Assembly: GCA_910584155.1 (NCBI GenBank)
Contig: CAJTYG010000003.1
Coordinates: forward strand, 124,001-188,000
DNA: 64,000 nt
Source: an uncultured Christensenella sp.
GTDB taxonomy: Bacteria; Bacillota; Clostridia; Christensenellales; CAG-917
Direction: 5' to 3'
In this document: positions 10,601 through 19,434 of the stretch, in pieces
Layout of the letters: the number at the start of each line of letters is the position of its first letter
Position numbering within the stretch: position 1 is the first letter of the stretch
Program-made: the position numbers and the translations under genes
Notes under the pieces: generated by a model
What the model was told of the DNA's origin: nothing
Databases searched by the model: none
The model's input: the letters and a program-made list of their open reading frames with translations, nothing else

Positions 10601-12505
10601 ATCGAATATGTCGGCATCGGCGCATTTGCGTTCACCGATATCACGTCCGCAAATCTTGCAAAAGCCAAAATAGTGGAAACAAACGCTTTCTACAACGCTG
10701 AAAATCTTGCGACGGTGACCTTTGGCGCACTCGAATCCATAGGCGAATCCGTGTTTACGGGCACAATAATCACTGAAATAACGCTGCCTGCAACGTTTAC
10801 AAAGCGCACATATGAATATGAGTGGGATCTGAAGGACGAAAAGGGCAACGTTGAAGACCATAAGTCACGCAACGAGCTCAATTTCACTCCCGGTGCGTTT
10901 ATGGGCGCCGATAAGCTTGTCGCTATAAAGGTCGCAGGCGAAAATCCCGTATTCTTTGCCGAGGACGGCGTGCTGTATTCGAGAGTAAAGAAAGGGTTTG
11001 TGCTCGAGCAATATCCTGTCGCAAAGGCGGACGAAAGCTATGAGCTGCTTGCAGGCACCGTAGCTATACAAAGCAATGCGTTCTTTGATGTAGAAAACCT
11101 CAAAAACGTCGAGCTGCCGTACACAGTCAAATATATAGGCAGCAACGCATTCTATAATAGCTCAGTCGTCAATTATACGTTTAACAGCGTCGAGGCGCCC
11201 ACATTGTTTGCGACCTCGCTTTCGGAGGCGGACGTAGAGGCGTCGCCTGTGCTCAAGCAGGTGTTTGGACGTGTTGGCGAAAGCTATGAAGAAGCTATGG
11301 GCATGACAAACTTCTATGCCAACTTCTCGTCATTTGCTATCTTTGCCGATCTCAGCCTCTGGTCGCAGGAGACCGTTGACCAATACGGTAAATTCGGTCT
11401 TACAATGACAATTCCGCTCAACGCAAAGGGCTACGGCAAGATATGGCATCTGTTCTTTGAAACTATCAATTACACTGCGGAGATAATGCCCGAGGACGTC
11501 ACATACAGGGCTATCGAAGCTATCAACGCTCTGCCTACGGTTGCGGCTATCGGCGAAATGGGGCTTGACGAAGTCAAGTCCGACGGCACTGTCGGAAAGC
11601 TCGCTTCACAGGCAAGAGTCGCATACAACAGCATTGAAACTGCCGAGCAGCGTGCGCTTATTGCGGAGCAATTCCAAACCTTGGAAAAGGTCGAAAAGGC
11701 GCTGCGTGACAGAAAAGAAGCGATCACGGGTACAAAAGTAAAAATTGACGAGCTTGTGATTTCAAAGGCTCAAAACAAATACAGATACGTCGAGGGCGAA
11801 AACTTCGATCCGACGGGTATGGAGCTCACCGCTATCTACGAGGACGGCTCTGAAGTTTTGCTTACGGGCGGCAGCTTCGATTACGGCCCGAAGGTTATGG
11901 AAATAGGCGTGACCGAAGTCACGATAACTTACCATGACGGCGATATGAGCGTAAGCGCTACAGTCAGAGTGCAGGTCAGCGAGAAACCGTCCGATCCCGA
12001 GCCTGTCGAGCCCGATCCTCAGCCTCAGCCGAAGCCGTCTGACGAGCAAGGTCTCAGCACAGGCGCAAAGATAGGTATCGGCGTAGGAGTGGGCGCAGGC
12101 GTGCTTATCATAGCCGCTGTGGTCGCAGTCGTGCTTATCCTCAAAAAGAAGAAGGCAGCTGTAGCGAGCGATGACGAAGCCAATGAGCAATCTGATGTTG
12201 TTTGTGGCGATGAAATGGACAAAGCGGACGTCGCAGAGCAGGCTAACGACGAGGCGGCAGATGTAGAAACGGAAGCTTCGGAACAGTCTGTTGAAGAAGC
12301 AAATGCCGAGCAGACCGCCGACGGAACATCGGGCGCAGAGCAGCAAGAAGCGGAAACAGAGAACGCACAGGCTTTTGAACCTATCGATACAGAGGCGACC
12401 GCCGAGGTCGAGGCTGTGAACGAGGACGTTCAGACAGAAGATAATCAACTGAAAAATGAGGAGTCGGATTTGACTGCTCACACAGGAGACAGTGACAATG
12501 AATAA
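4655..12505 (+). CDS. giant secreted S8 subtilase with BspA-like LRR repeats and C-terminal membrane anchor
   Basis: About 2616 residues. An N-terminal hydrophobic signal segment is followed by a subtilisin-type domain with Asp218 (VLDTGLD), His286 (SHGTHVAG) and Ser646 (GTSMAAP); a PA-like insertion sits between His and Ser. Fn3/Ig-like segments and a Big_2-like domain (about 8560-8870) come next. A long BspA-type leucine-rich array spans about 8900-11160, with the recurring pattern GAFxGCTxLxxVxLPxxxxxI. A Big_3-like domain (about 11750-11980), a PEPQPxP linker, a transmembrane helix, KKKK and an acidic Glu/Ala-rich tail finish the protein. No LPxTG was seen, so anchoring is by the helix. 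ATG 4655 has GGAGG at 4645-4649. It probably digests extracellular protein next to the importer encoded downstream. Confidence 0.9.
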   Translation: MSKTDKKLSAVSLILIAVLIFTAVFNIAYVGNVASAATQNVAPSAAQNRFEKIDMDLSSFKEQYLNHELVQKNTASYDGDRWVIVALEGATLYDAFKASTRYSDFAAYSASEEGQRVQKSLKIAQSEFLSKLDRHGINYEFKYSYTAINNAVAVKVNAEAYNAIRNMNGVDDVYYVEYYDVPKTYEVAENNANVYSTGIYNSDGLGYQGEGMVVAVLDTGLDRTHEAFQTPPTSPAWDKAYIESVVAGGQLKAEGTADDFYYSSKVPFAYDYADDDSNVFPSYSSHGTHVAGIVAGKSDYVVNKETGETFKGVAPEAQLVICKVFTDNFESEYLGGANTMSILAALNDCTRLGVDVINMSLGTSAGFADEKSEKYINDIYEAIEAEGISLVVAASNDYSSGFGGGYGTNLASNPDSGTVGSPSTYHSALSVASINGKKSSYILGQKTGVTSLDDAAVAFITTSSNEYGQEFKFIDQLYEIAGKQKGEELRFKYVVVSGVGELGNYTRSTLNQLAQKSGYDGTIALVKRGTNTFAEKVQAAMTTEADAVVIYNNVAGTIRMSLGEIDDPIPACSISMDAGNAFVELAGRSRVGTIIVNSSYEAGPFMSDFSSWGPTPDLQLKPEITAHGGEITSAVAGGYDKYSGTSMAAPNMAGAVAILRQYLQETYDLSGKELNERVNQVLMSTATIANNDENNPYSPRKQGAGLASIANAIKTESYLTVLSDGRLASETKGDVRSKTKIELYDDKYRTGEYQLDFIINNITDKVLTYVPLTHVMTESMSSDNKTVSEKAYMLTDMCEITYKVGADSNSLAPLSGDIVVQPNQTLSVSVTIKLGAQAKQYLNEKFVNGMYVEGFVSLQPKANDPNTTVTVGLPYLAFYGDWNDAPLFDYDQFTIGQYKKDHPELEESELLKSSAVATMPVGMYWEDQYTVPLGIYLYDQPDGDVEITPDKEKICLSMFDDSRGHTVYELYALYAGLLRGAAYMDLVITDEATGEVIFTDKLENVRKSYANGGSAIGAPVMIELNPGEWGMQNNARYNVSVKGQLDYEGGENPKENSFEFPLTIDYEDPEMLSYRIRYMSYGEKDIKYRIYMDIDVRDNQFVSNVMPVYMSTRPDGLGGEEPVLMSLTEYPIAVNGRRGETSTVSFEITDIYEEYVKTGQLIIQVEDYAFNSTVYNVLPGALQGEDAMNDPEYVHFVEDENLTRGTMSTDELGTPYYNYTLKITPNTLYKFKTEGNLDNSVLKSLTWLNTDSKVQAQGGEVFSGLAGRKTITLSNTTVDEDNRKTYAVVNVIISGAVGADPVLTSLNIGSVLDGDGIAVSVNDGTPLELNPNQTLKINWTQVPWYCPVPNVTWSSTNDKVVEVDQEGNIKALTRGSATVVLTAETQPGNPAVSKRISIMVGRDYDVRNYTLYHYYGGEEVDGGREIVIPSNLNIMYLSEYCFKGNTDIKKVTLPSSLTEIPEYAFMGCTNLEEIVIPGQCIAIKKYAFAGCTNLKKITLGKFVDSNRDEITDKDGQRYDGTISIGAYAFSDCTSLTDIENADRLTTLFEGAFAGCTSLESIDISKLRVAYTGIFKGCTKLKNVITSKDTALSVSMFESCTSLQSFAFKGNTVRKDMFKGCTALTNVTFEDGLVAVEAGAFEKTGIKNITLPNGSIRLAADAFKSSKLTKLTLSEGTRLVFANGSPFGECGSFTAYDINGSNEAYSVVDGVLYNSDVTEVVAVPYAKITFTMPDTVTSVANGALAGVNVAAIDLSAVQRVGAYAFAGNTTVTSVKLPSGLTSIPEGLFDGCTKLALVTADDDFASVRYIGKNAFRDCKKLETVSMPAVVEIGDSAFEGSALKELPSDAIVKIGDLAFYGSKLTGITLNSLTKIGEGAFANISSLTSAALGAIEQMGYGVFIGSTALATVSFAEGTVVLGEAAFASDNAVSTALTVTLPASVTTIGAFAFYNQRGLTTIDLTHVTHVDSMAFCGTGLNSVDLSNIEYVGIGAFAFTDITSANLAKAKIVETNAFYNAENLATVTFGALESIGESVFTGTIITEITLPATFTKRTYEYEWDLKDEKGNVEDHKSRNELNFTPGAFMGADKLVAIKVAGENPVFFAEDGVLYSRVKKGFVLEQYPVAKADESYELLAGTVAIQSNAFFDVENLKNVELPYTVKYIGSNAFYNSSVVNYTFNSVEAPTLFATSLSEADVEASPVLKQVFGRVGESYEEAMGMTNFYANFSSFAIFADLSLWSQETVDQYGKFGLTMTIPLNAKGYGKIWHLFFETINYTAEIMPEDVTYRAIEAINALPTVAAIGEMGLDEVKSDGTVGKLASQARVAYNSIETAEQRALIAEQFQTLEKVEKALRDRKEAITGTKVKIDELVISKAQNKYRYVEGENFDPTGMELTAIYEDGSEVLLTGGSFDYGPKVMEIGVTEVTITYHDGDMSVSATVRVQVSEKPSDPEPVEPDPQPQPKPSDEQGLSTGAKIGIGVGVGAGVLIIAAVVAVVLILKKKKAAVASDDEANEQSDVVCGDEMDKADVAEQANDEAADVETEASEQSVEEANAEQTADGTSGAEQQEAETENAQAFEPIDTEATAEVEAVNEDVQTEDNQLKNEESDLTAHTGDSDNE

Positions 12506-13646
12506 GGCAAAATTATCATTGAAATTGCTTATATGCGTGCTTGTCCTTGTAGGGCTTGCCACATTGCTTGTCGCCTGCAATATAGGCGGACCTGCTCACT
12601 TTGACCATCTTGTGACCTTTGTGTACAACACGGGCAACATTGTCGACAGTCCCGAGACGCAGCAGGTAGGCGTGTTTGACAACGGGCTTGTTTCAATTCG
12701 CCCCGGCTATTCAAACAATTTCAGGCTGTATAACCTTGAGGGATACTATTTTACAGGTTGGTATCTTCCCGCCGAGGTCGATGAAGAAGGCAACCCCACC
12801 AAAGATGAAAACGGTTTTGTCATACTCGGCGAAAAGTGGGACTTCAAAAAGATGCGTGTGACAGAGGATATCAAGCTTTACGGTGCGTTTGAAAAACAGT
12901 CAATGGTGCACTTTATAAACAGAGGCACAGGAGAAGAAGTGCCTATGCGGTATCCTATCGTAAATACTCCCGGTACAGTTTTAACTGAATTTATATTTAC
13001 GCCGGAGCTTGAAAATCACACTTTCCTTGGCAAATATTACGTTGCGCCTACAGGTAAGGAGGAATTTGCGTTCCCTTACACCGTGCAGGATACCGACGTC
13101 AACGTCTACGTTGAATTTTTGGACGGCGAGTATGCGCTTGTCAGCACAAGAAGTCAGCTTAGGACGGCAATCGCAACAAATCAAAACGTATATTTGCTTA
13201 ATGATATAGACTGCGAAAATAATGAGAGCTATCTGTGGGCGCTCGGCACTTACTCGGGAGAGATAAACGGCAGCCCCGAAAGACACACTATCAAAAACGT
13301 CAGCAGGACGATAACCGCCGCAAGAAACAGACAGTCAAATTTCAGCGCACTTTTCGGCACGCTTGGCGCAAACGCTTATATACACGACGTCAACTTTGAA
13401 AACGTCAATCTTATGTTTACGCTCGATTCGTCGCTGACAAGCGCCAACATATTTGTAGGTCTGTTCGCTTGGAGGGCACAGCAGGGCGCAAGGGTTGAAA
13501 ACGTCACAATAAGCGGCAACCTCAGATACTCGCTTCCTGATGATATGCACGTGACTTTCAGTCAGTTTATAGGCGAAAGTCTGCTTAATCCAAACGATAT
13601 CACAAACTGCAACTACGACAACGTGGTTGTAGCATCAATAAAATAA
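12498..13646 (+). CDS. surface lipoprotein with InlB-type B-repeat-like segments
   Basis: A 382-residue lipoprotein with lipobox LLVAC, Cys27 lipidated. The first half has segments such as YNLEGYYFTGWYLPAE and DIKLYGAFEK, typical of Listeria/Bacteroides B-repeats. The second half (LRTAIATNQNVYLLNDIDC, NFSALFGTLGANAYIHDVNFENVN) looks like the GLUG or parallel beta-helix type found on surface proteins. The start overlaps the end of the protease gene by 8 bp and has AGGAG at 12484-12488, so translational coupling is likely. The exact function is unknown; a role at the cell surface with the protease is an inference. Confidence 0.75.
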   Translation: MNKAKLSLKLLICVLVLVGLATLLVACNIGGPAHFDHLVTFVYNTGNIVDSPETQQVGVFDNGLVSIRPGYSNNFRLYNLEGYYFTGWYLPAEVDEEGNPTKDENGFVILGEKWDFKKMRVTEDIKLYGAFEKQSMVHFINRGTGEEVPMRYPIVNTPGTVLTEFIFTPELENHTFLGKYYVAPTGKEEFAFPYTVQDTDVNVYVEFLDGEYALVSTRSQLRTAIATNQNVYLLNDIDCENNESYLWALGTYSGEINGSPERHTIKNVSRTITAARNRQSNFSALFGTLGANAYIHDVNFENVNLMFTLDSSLTSANIFVGLFAWRAQQGARVENVTISGNLRYSLPDDMHVTFSQFIGESLLNPNDITNCNYDNVVVASIK

Positions 13647-13665
13647 TAGCAAAGGAGATTAGTAA

Positions 13666-16536
13666 ATGAAAAATACTAAGCGCACAATAACTGTCCTGTC
13701 TGTAGCATTGCTCGTAGTGTGTATGCTGTGTATGGCTCTCACGGCTTGTGATAAGCCAAAGCCGGATACGGGTAATCATACGCAGGTAAACAATCCCGAG
13801 ACAAGAGCGTTTACTATGAGCATAGGCAATCCCGACGGCGTTTTCAATCCGTTTTTCTCATCGTCGGCAGTTGACAGCACTATCATAAGCATGACGCAGA
13901 TAGGCATGCTCAGCACCGATAAAAACGGCAAAATCGTATACGGTGAAAACGAGCCTTGTGTTGTAAAGGATAAGACGGAAACCAGAACGTCATCCGGCAA
14001 TACGGTTTATGAATTCCTCATCAAAAAGGGCATAAAGTGGTCGGACGGCATACATGACCTCACCATCAAGGACGTGTTGTTTAATCTGTACGTGTATCTC
14101 GATCCCGCATACACGGGCTCTGCAACCATTTATTCAACGGATATCGTCGGTTTGAAAAACTACAGATTGCAGACGACTGCAAACCTTGACAACAGTGATG
14201 ACGCCGCAAACGATTTTGAAATGTCTCGTGCGCAGGAAGCGAGAGAGCGTATCATCAACGACATAAACTATGTCAAGAAAAACGGACAATACTCGGGCGA
14301 CGACAAGGACACCATACAGCTTCCAACAGGATTTTCTCCTGCCAAAGCGGAACAGGATTATGCCGTGGTTGCAAAGACATTCTGGGAGGAGCTCAACGCC
14401 GACTGGAACAACATCTCGGTTGCCGACTATGATTGGAGAAATCCTCAAAACTTCAAGGCACGTCCCGATAAATTCCCCAACGCAACGGAGCCTGTTGATG
14501 AGTTTGGAAATACGTTTGACTATTACGAGCAGTTTTTGCTCACCGAAAAGTGGCAGATATTTATGCTGAATGACGCAGGCCGTACGCAGATGTACAAATA
14601 TGACTATGAGGGCGGTCCGATAACTAAAGTTGACGGCAACGCATTGTTTGACGCAGAACAGGTTGAAAACGTGTTTTATGAAGAAATTGTATTGGAGCTT
14701 GCAGCAAGAGAGCTTGCCGTTTTGGACGATAGCGATAAGGGCTACGTCATCACAGGCGAGGCGGCAGACGTTGAAAAAGCCATAAAGGATATCTGCATTC
14801 AATCGGTGTTTTCGTCGTATTTCTCGATGGACTTCCCTATTGACGATTTGTTTAACGTCAAAGAGGCTGACAAGGATTTGACATATTCTCAGCTTGTGAC
14901 GAGGGAAATCGAAAAGGTGCGTACCGCACTTACAAAAACGCCGGCAGCTCAGTATGAGCGTGTGTTAAACTATTGGATGACCGCAACCACCGTGCTCGAG
15001 CAATTCACAGCCGAAGCAAAGAGCGACTTCTTTGCCCAAAACGACAGAATTGTCAAAACGATAAGAGGCATCACAACAAAGCAGGTAAGCACCTTTAACG
15101 GAAAAAATTTAGGCGAAACCTACGACGTGCTTTCAATAGAAATAAAAGGCGTGGACCCCAAGGCGATCTACAACTTCTCATTTACGGTCTCACCGATGTA
15201 CTACTATTCCACAACCTCATGGAACAACGGCAAGGGCAACAAGGACTATATCAATTCCTTTGACGCAGACAACGGTGAGTTCGGTTTGGAATTCGGTAGC
15301 TCGAGATTTATGCAAGAGGTTATCAACAGCCAGCAAAAGATAGGTTTGCCTATGGGCGCAGGTCCTTATATCGCATCCAAACTCGGCGGCGGCGCAGGCA
15401 CCTCAACCACTTTCTTGGATGATTACATCGTTTACTATGAGCGCAACCCGTATTTCTACACCGTAGGCTCGGGACTTTCAAATGCAAAGATAAAGACTTT
15501 GAAGTACAAAGTTGTCGAAACCGACCAAATCATAGGTTCGCTTTCAACGGGTGAAATCGACTTCGGCGAGCCAAACGCAACTCAACCCAACTTGGCTGCG
15601 CTCGGCAGCAAGTTTGAGACAAAAACCGTATCTACAAACGGTTACGGCTACGTGGGCGTCAATCCACGTTTTGTGCCGTCCATCGAAGTGCGCCGTGCCA
15701 TTATGAAGGCAATGAACACGTCGATAATCAAAAACAACTATTATCAGGGCAATCTGTGCGAAATCATCAACCGTCCTATGTCAACAAACAACTGGGCATA
15801 TCCTAAGGATATAGGTGTGTACTATTATGATACGACGACAGTCAATCCCGACGGCAGCGTGGGCAAATCGTATGCTTATGACGATACGGGCAGAGAAATA
15901 AAAGAATTGGTTGAATCTGCAGGCTATACTAAAAACAGCAACGGCGTCTATCATAAGGAAATAGACGGCTTTGGCGACGATATACTTGACTATAAATTTA
16001 CCATTGCGGGCGGCAGCACGGATCACCCTGCATATGCAATGTTCCTCAATGCGGAAAGAGTCCTCAACAGCGTGGGCTTCAACGTAAAGGTCGTTACGTC
16101 ATTGAATGCGCTTTCCGACCTCAACGCAGGCAAGCTTGAGGTTTGGGCGGCTGCATGGTCAAGCACGATCGATCCCGATATGTTCCAAGTCTATCACAAG
16201 GATTCGCAGGCGAGCTCAACCAAAAACTGGGGCTACTCGCAGATTTTGGGAAATACCTGTCCGGATGCATGGGGCGATGAATACGGTATTGTTCTTGAAC
16301 TGAGCGAGTTGATCGATCAGGGCAGACGCTTCACGTTGGACGAGCAGCGCAAGCCTATCTACAAGGCGGCTCTTGACAAGGTAATGGAGCTTGCAGTCGA
16401 ATTCCCGACATATCAGCGTAGCGACTTGTTTGCGTATCAAAAGAATTTGCTTGATCCCAAGACGCTTCCCGCTGACGAAGATATAACGGCATACAACGGT
16501 CTGCTTTCCCGCATTTGGGAAGTAAATTATCTGTAA
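13666..16536 (+). CDS. oligopeptide ABC transporter substrate-binding lipoprotein (family 5)
   Basis: At 956 residues it is far longer than the usual 520-600 of OppA/DppA proteins. The lipobox ALTAC puts the lipidated cysteine at residue 28. Family 5 hallmarks include NPDGVFNPFFSS, YEFLIKKGIKWSDG near the N terminus, and in the second half GAGPYIAS, YERNPYFY, STGEIDFGEP, VRRAIMKAMNT and WAAAWSSTIDPD. Extra sequence between about residues 150 and 480 enlarges the protein. A strong AAGGAG site precedes ATG 13666. Two hairpins separate it from the permease genes, so it may be expressed at higher level than they are. Confidence 0.88.
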   Translation: MKNTKRTITVLSVALLVVCMLCMALTACDKPKPDTGNHTQVNNPETRAFTMSIGNPDGVFNPFFSSSAVDSTIISMTQIGMLSTDKNGKIVYGENEPCVVKDKTETRTSSGNTVYEFLIKKGIKWSDGIHDLTIKDVLFNLYVYLDPAYTGSATIYSTDIVGLKNYRLQTTANLDNSDDAANDFEMSRAQEARERIINDINYVKKNGQYSGDDKDTIQLPTGFSPAKAEQDYAVVAKTFWEELNADWNNISVADYDWRNPQNFKARPDKFPNATEPVDEFGNTFDYYEQFLLTEKWQIFMLNDAGRTQMYKYDYEGGPITKVDGNALFDAEQVENVFYEEIVLELAARELAVLDDSDKGYVITGEAADVEKAIKDICIQSVFSSYFSMDFPIDDLFNVKEADKDLTYSQLVTREIEKVRTALTKTPAAQYERVLNYWMTATTVLEQFTAEAKSDFFAQNDRIVKTIRGITTKQVSTFNGKNLGETYDVLSIEIKGVDPKAIYNFSFTVSPMYYYSTTSWNNGKGNKDYINSFDADNGEFGLEFGSSRFMQEVINSQQKIGLPMGAGPYIASKLGGGAGTSTTFLDDYIVYYERNPYFYTVGSGLSNAKIKTLKYKVVETDQIIGSLSTGEIDFGEPNATQPNLAALGSKFETKTVSTNGYGYVGVNPRFVPSIEVRRAIMKAMNTSIIKNNYYQGNLCEIINRPMSTNNWAYPKDIGVYYYDTTTVNPDGSVGKSYAYDDTGREIKELVESAGYTKNSNGVYHKEIDGFGDDILDYKFTIAGGSTDHPAYAMFLNAERVLNSVGFNVKVVTSLNALSDLNAGKLEVWAAAWSSTIDPDMFQVYHKDSQASSTKNWGYSQILGNTCPDAWGDEYGIVLELSELIDQGRRFTLDEQRKPIYKAALDKVMELAVEFPTYQRSDLFAYQKNLLDPKTLPADEDITAYNGLLSRIWEVNYL

Positions 16537-16546
16537 GATTTACGCT

Positions 16547-16642
16547 TTCCGTCCGTGCATATTGCACGGACGGAATAAAGCTTTTTTGCGCATTGTCGCA
16601 AATCGGCATATCTACGGCATAAAAACTGCCGTAGATAAATCA
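16547..16642 (+). terminator. two hairpins between binding protein and permease genes
   Basis: The first is a perfect 13-bp stem (16547-16559 with 16563-16575, 3-nt loop) followed by a T run at 16582-16587. The second pairs 16610-16619 with 16627-16636, with a T run shortly after. They can act as partial terminators or RNA-stabilising 3' ends that keep binding protein more abundant than permeases, a common arrangement in importer operons. Confidence 0.65.
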
Positions 16643-16739
16643 ATTTTTTGATACTGTTATCCGCAAAGGCGGATAAAGGGAGTTTTCTCCGCAAATTTGC
16701 AAAAGTGGGCTCTGAGAGCTTGCAAAAGGCAGGAGCAAT

Positions 16740-18191
16740 ATGGAAACAATTAAGTACATCGTAAAAAGACTTGTGCTTGCGCTGATAATTCTGTTGGGCG
16801 TGTCCGTCATCATATACGGTCTTTCACGTATGATGCCAACTGACTTTGTAGACCAATATTATGCGGGAGCGATTGCCAACGGTACGATGACGCAGGCTGA
16901 TATCGACAGAATAAAGGAGCTGTACGGTCTTAATATGCCTGACGCCTACCTTACGCTTACGGTTGGCGAGGGCAGCGAGTACGCAGGCGTAAAGGTGCGT
17001 GCCAATACAAAGGAAGATACATACGAGTCGGAAGTCAAATACGGAAAATCATATCTTTATTGGTACACTGGCGGAACAAATATGACGACCACCGCCGCTC
17101 AGGCATATGACAACAGTGACAATATCCGTATCAGGTTAAGTCAGGACGGCGTCTATCAAATCGGCACAATAGTGGACAAAGGCGTTGTGCCGCCCGAGGA
17201 CCTCGAGAATAACCCCGACGCTACTATAGAGTACGAGTTGGTTTTTCTGCCAAAGGAAAGCGGCACGTTTACGCTTATCGAAACAGAGGACATGAGCCGC
17301 AGCGAGATACGTAATATACAGGTCGAGCTGTCAAACGGCACCAAATACGTTGTAAAAGTGGAATACCGTGTAGCAACCGGCGGTGAAAAGGCAAAGGCGA
17401 TACTCGGCGGTTATTTCGGTTGGCTCGGCAATATGTTCAAGGGCGACCTCGGTATGTCGTTTAAGTTTAAACAGCCCGTTGCGCAGGCAATCTTCAAAAA
17501 TATGGGCATTTCGTTTGCGATAGCGCTTGTAGCGACGATTTTGCAGTTTTTGATCGCAATTCCGCTCGGTATAAAGGCTGCGACAAATCAGTACGGCGTG
17601 GTTGACTACAGCGTTACGGTGCTCACTATGATGGGCATAAGCCTGCCAACATTCTTCTTCGCCGCAATCGTAATCAGAATTTTTGCTTTCGGACTTGGTT
17701 GGTTTGAAGTCGGCGGCATAGTTTCGCCAAAGCTTCCGTCGGACGCAACGTGGATAATGCGTTTTGGCGATACGCTGTGGCATATGGTGTTGCCTATGTT
17801 TGTGCTTGTGGTGCTTTCCATAGGCTCACTTATGCGTTATACGAGAACAAACACGCTCGAAGCGTTAAACGCCGACTATGTGCGTACCGCCCGTGCAAAG
17901 GGCTTGAGCGAAAGGTCGGTCATATATAAACACGCATTCAGAAATACGATGGTGCCGCTCGTCACCTTGCTCGCAGGTACGCTGCCGAGCCTGTTCGGCG
18001 GCGCAATGATCACCGAGACGGTGTTCAGTATCCCCGGCGTAGGCAAAATGGCGTATGACGCCTTGATAGCCGGCGACATACCGTTTATTATGGGCTACAA
18101 TATGTTTCTTGCAATATTGACGGTTTTAGGCACGCTGCTAAGCGACCTTATGTATGCGGTCGTCGATCCACGTGTTAAGATAGGCAAGTAG
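16740..18191 (+). CDS. oligopeptide ABC transporter permease, OppB/DppB type, with large extracytoplasmic insertion
   Basis: A 483-residue permease with an N-terminal membrane helix (residues 7-28), then the canonical GWLGNMFKGDLGMSF motif, several membrane spans, and the EAA-type loop EALNADYVRTARAKGLSE followed by HAFRNTMVPLVTLL. The usual family length is about 310. The extra residues, about 64-222, sit between YGLNMP and GYFGWLGN, outside the membrane, and appear beta-rich with possible Ig-like strands. The next gene starts 9 bp downstream. It forms the transmembrane channel with the OppC-type subunit. Confidence 0.9.
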   Translation: METIKYIVKRLVLALIILLGVSVIIYGLSRMMPTDFVDQYYAGAIANGTMTQADIDRIKELYGLNMPDAYLTLTVGEGSEYAGVKVRANTKEDTYESEVKYGKSYLYWYTGGTNMTTTAAQAYDNSDNIRIRLSQDGVYQIGTIVDKGVVPPEDLENNPDATIEYELVFLPKESGTFTLIETEDMSRSEIRNIQVELSNGTKYVVKVEYRVATGGEKAKAILGGYFGWLGNMFKGDLGMSFKFKQPVAQAIFKNMGISFAIALVATILQFLIAIPLGIKAATNQYGVVDYSVTVLTMMGISLPTFFFAAIVIRIFAFGLGWFEVGGIVSPKLPSDATWIMRFGDTLWHMVLPMFVLVVLSIGSLMRYTRTNTLEALNADYVRTARAKGLSERSVIYKHAFRNTMVPLVTLLAGTLPSLFGGAMITETVFSIPGVGKMAYDALIAGDIPFIMGYNMFLAILTVLGTLLSDLMYAVVDPRVKIGK

Positions 18192-18199
18192 GAGGGGCT

Positions 18200-19432
18200 A
18201 TGAAAAAGGATAAGATAAACGAACCTATAATTGCAGATAACACCTCCGAGACCGTTGTAGTCAATGTCGGCGAGGAAATCACCGACAGCGTCGTGCAAAA
18301 CGAGCAGCTTAACGAGGAAATCGTAAACAGAGCCGCCGAGACGGAAGTAGATTTGGAAGAGGATATTGCCGACAGCACCGCTCCCGACGAGGAAGAAGAG
18401 CAAAGCTTAGAGGAAATCACCGGACGCACCCTTAGCCCCGGCAGATTGGTGCTTAAAAGATTTTTCCGTTCCAAGCTGTCTATGACGGGACTTATAGTGC
18501 TCGTCGTGCTGTTTATATTCTCCTTCTTCGGACCGTTGTTTGACTTTTTGCCATTTATCTGGGGCGAAAAGGAGTCTGACTACACTCACACCGTCAAGGA
18601 AACTTATACTGATCAGATAGATATAACGGACGACAGCAACGAGTACGCCGTTTTCGACGATACCGAAGGCGGAAATAACACGGTCTATATCGTTACGTAT
18701 TCGGATAGAAGCAATAACCTTGCTCCGTCAAAAATACACTGGTTCGGCACAGACGATAAGGGCTACGACATATTTTCACGCCTTATGTACGGCGGCAGAA
18801 TTTCGCTTACGATAGGCTTTGTCGTTATCATTCTTGAAACTGTAATAGGCGTTTTCTTAGGCGGTCTCGCAGGCTATTTCGGCAAATGGGTGGATCAGAT
18901 CATAATGCGTATTGTCGATATTTTCAACTGCGTTCCGACTCTGCCTATGCTTATGATAGTAGGCGCTGCGCTTGATTCGCTTGAGGTTTACGGACCTTCG
19001 AGGCTTTACATACTGATGGCTATGATGACGCTGTTCGGCTGGGCGGGCACCGCACGTCTTGTCAGAGGACAGATTTTGTCCCTGAGAGAGCAGGACTTTA
19101 TGCTCAGCGCAGAGGCAAGCGGTCTTACGGTCGGACGAAAGATATTCAAGCACCTCATTCCAAACGTTGTGCCTCAGCTCATCGTTTCTATGACGTTGGG
19201 GCTTGGCGGAATTATTCTTACGGAAGCTACGCTCGGCTATCTCGGCATCGGTCTGCCCACAGAGTATGCAACTTGGGGCAATATGATCAATGCGGCGTCA
19301 AACAACACAGTGCTTACGAATTACCCCAATCAGTGGGTAACGCCCGGTATCTGTATCGTGCTTGCAGTCCTCGCTTTCAACTTCATCGGCGACGGCTTGC
19401 GTGACGCTTTCGACCCGAAGGCAAGGAGATAA
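18200..19432 (+). CDS. oligopeptide ABC transporter permease, OppC/DppC type, with acidic N-terminal extension
   Basis: A 410-residue permease. A very acidic stretch of about 80 residues precedes the OppC N-terminal region (LVLKRFFRSKLSMTGLIVLVVLF). After the first helix, an extra segment of about 60 residues lies before the canonical APSKIHWFGTDDKGYDIFSRLMYGGRISL motif. The EAA loop reads SAEASGLTVGRKIFKHLIPNVVPQL. The remaining membrane spans are normal. It pairs with the OppB-type subunit and starts 9 bp after it; the OppD-type gene starts only 3 bp beyond its stop. Confidence 0.9.
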   Translation: MKKDKINEPIIADNTSETVVVNVGEEITDSVVQNEQLNEEIVNRAAETEVDLEEDIADSTAPDEEEEQSLEEITGRTLSPGRLVLKRFFRSKLSMTGLIVLVVLFIFSFFGPLFDFLPFIWGEKESDYTHTVKETYTDQIDITDDSNEYAVFDDTEGGNNTVYIVTYSDRSNNLAPSKIHWFGTDDKGYDIFSRLMYGGRISLTIGFVVIILETVIGVFLGGLAGYFGKWVDQIIMRIVDIFNCVPTLPMLMIVGAALDSLEVYGPSRLYILMAMMTLFGWAGTARLVRGQILSLREQDFMLSAEASGLTVGRKIFKHLIPNVVPQLIVSMTLGLGGIILTEATLGYLGIGLPTEYATWGNMINAASNNTVLTNYPNQWVTPGICIVLAVLAFNFIGDGLRDAFDPKARR

Positions 19433-19434
19433 AT

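Noticed and set aside
11762..12580. Open frame of 272 codons on the minus strand
   Set aside because: Antisense to the repetitive C terminus of the giant protease; composition reflects the opposite strand.
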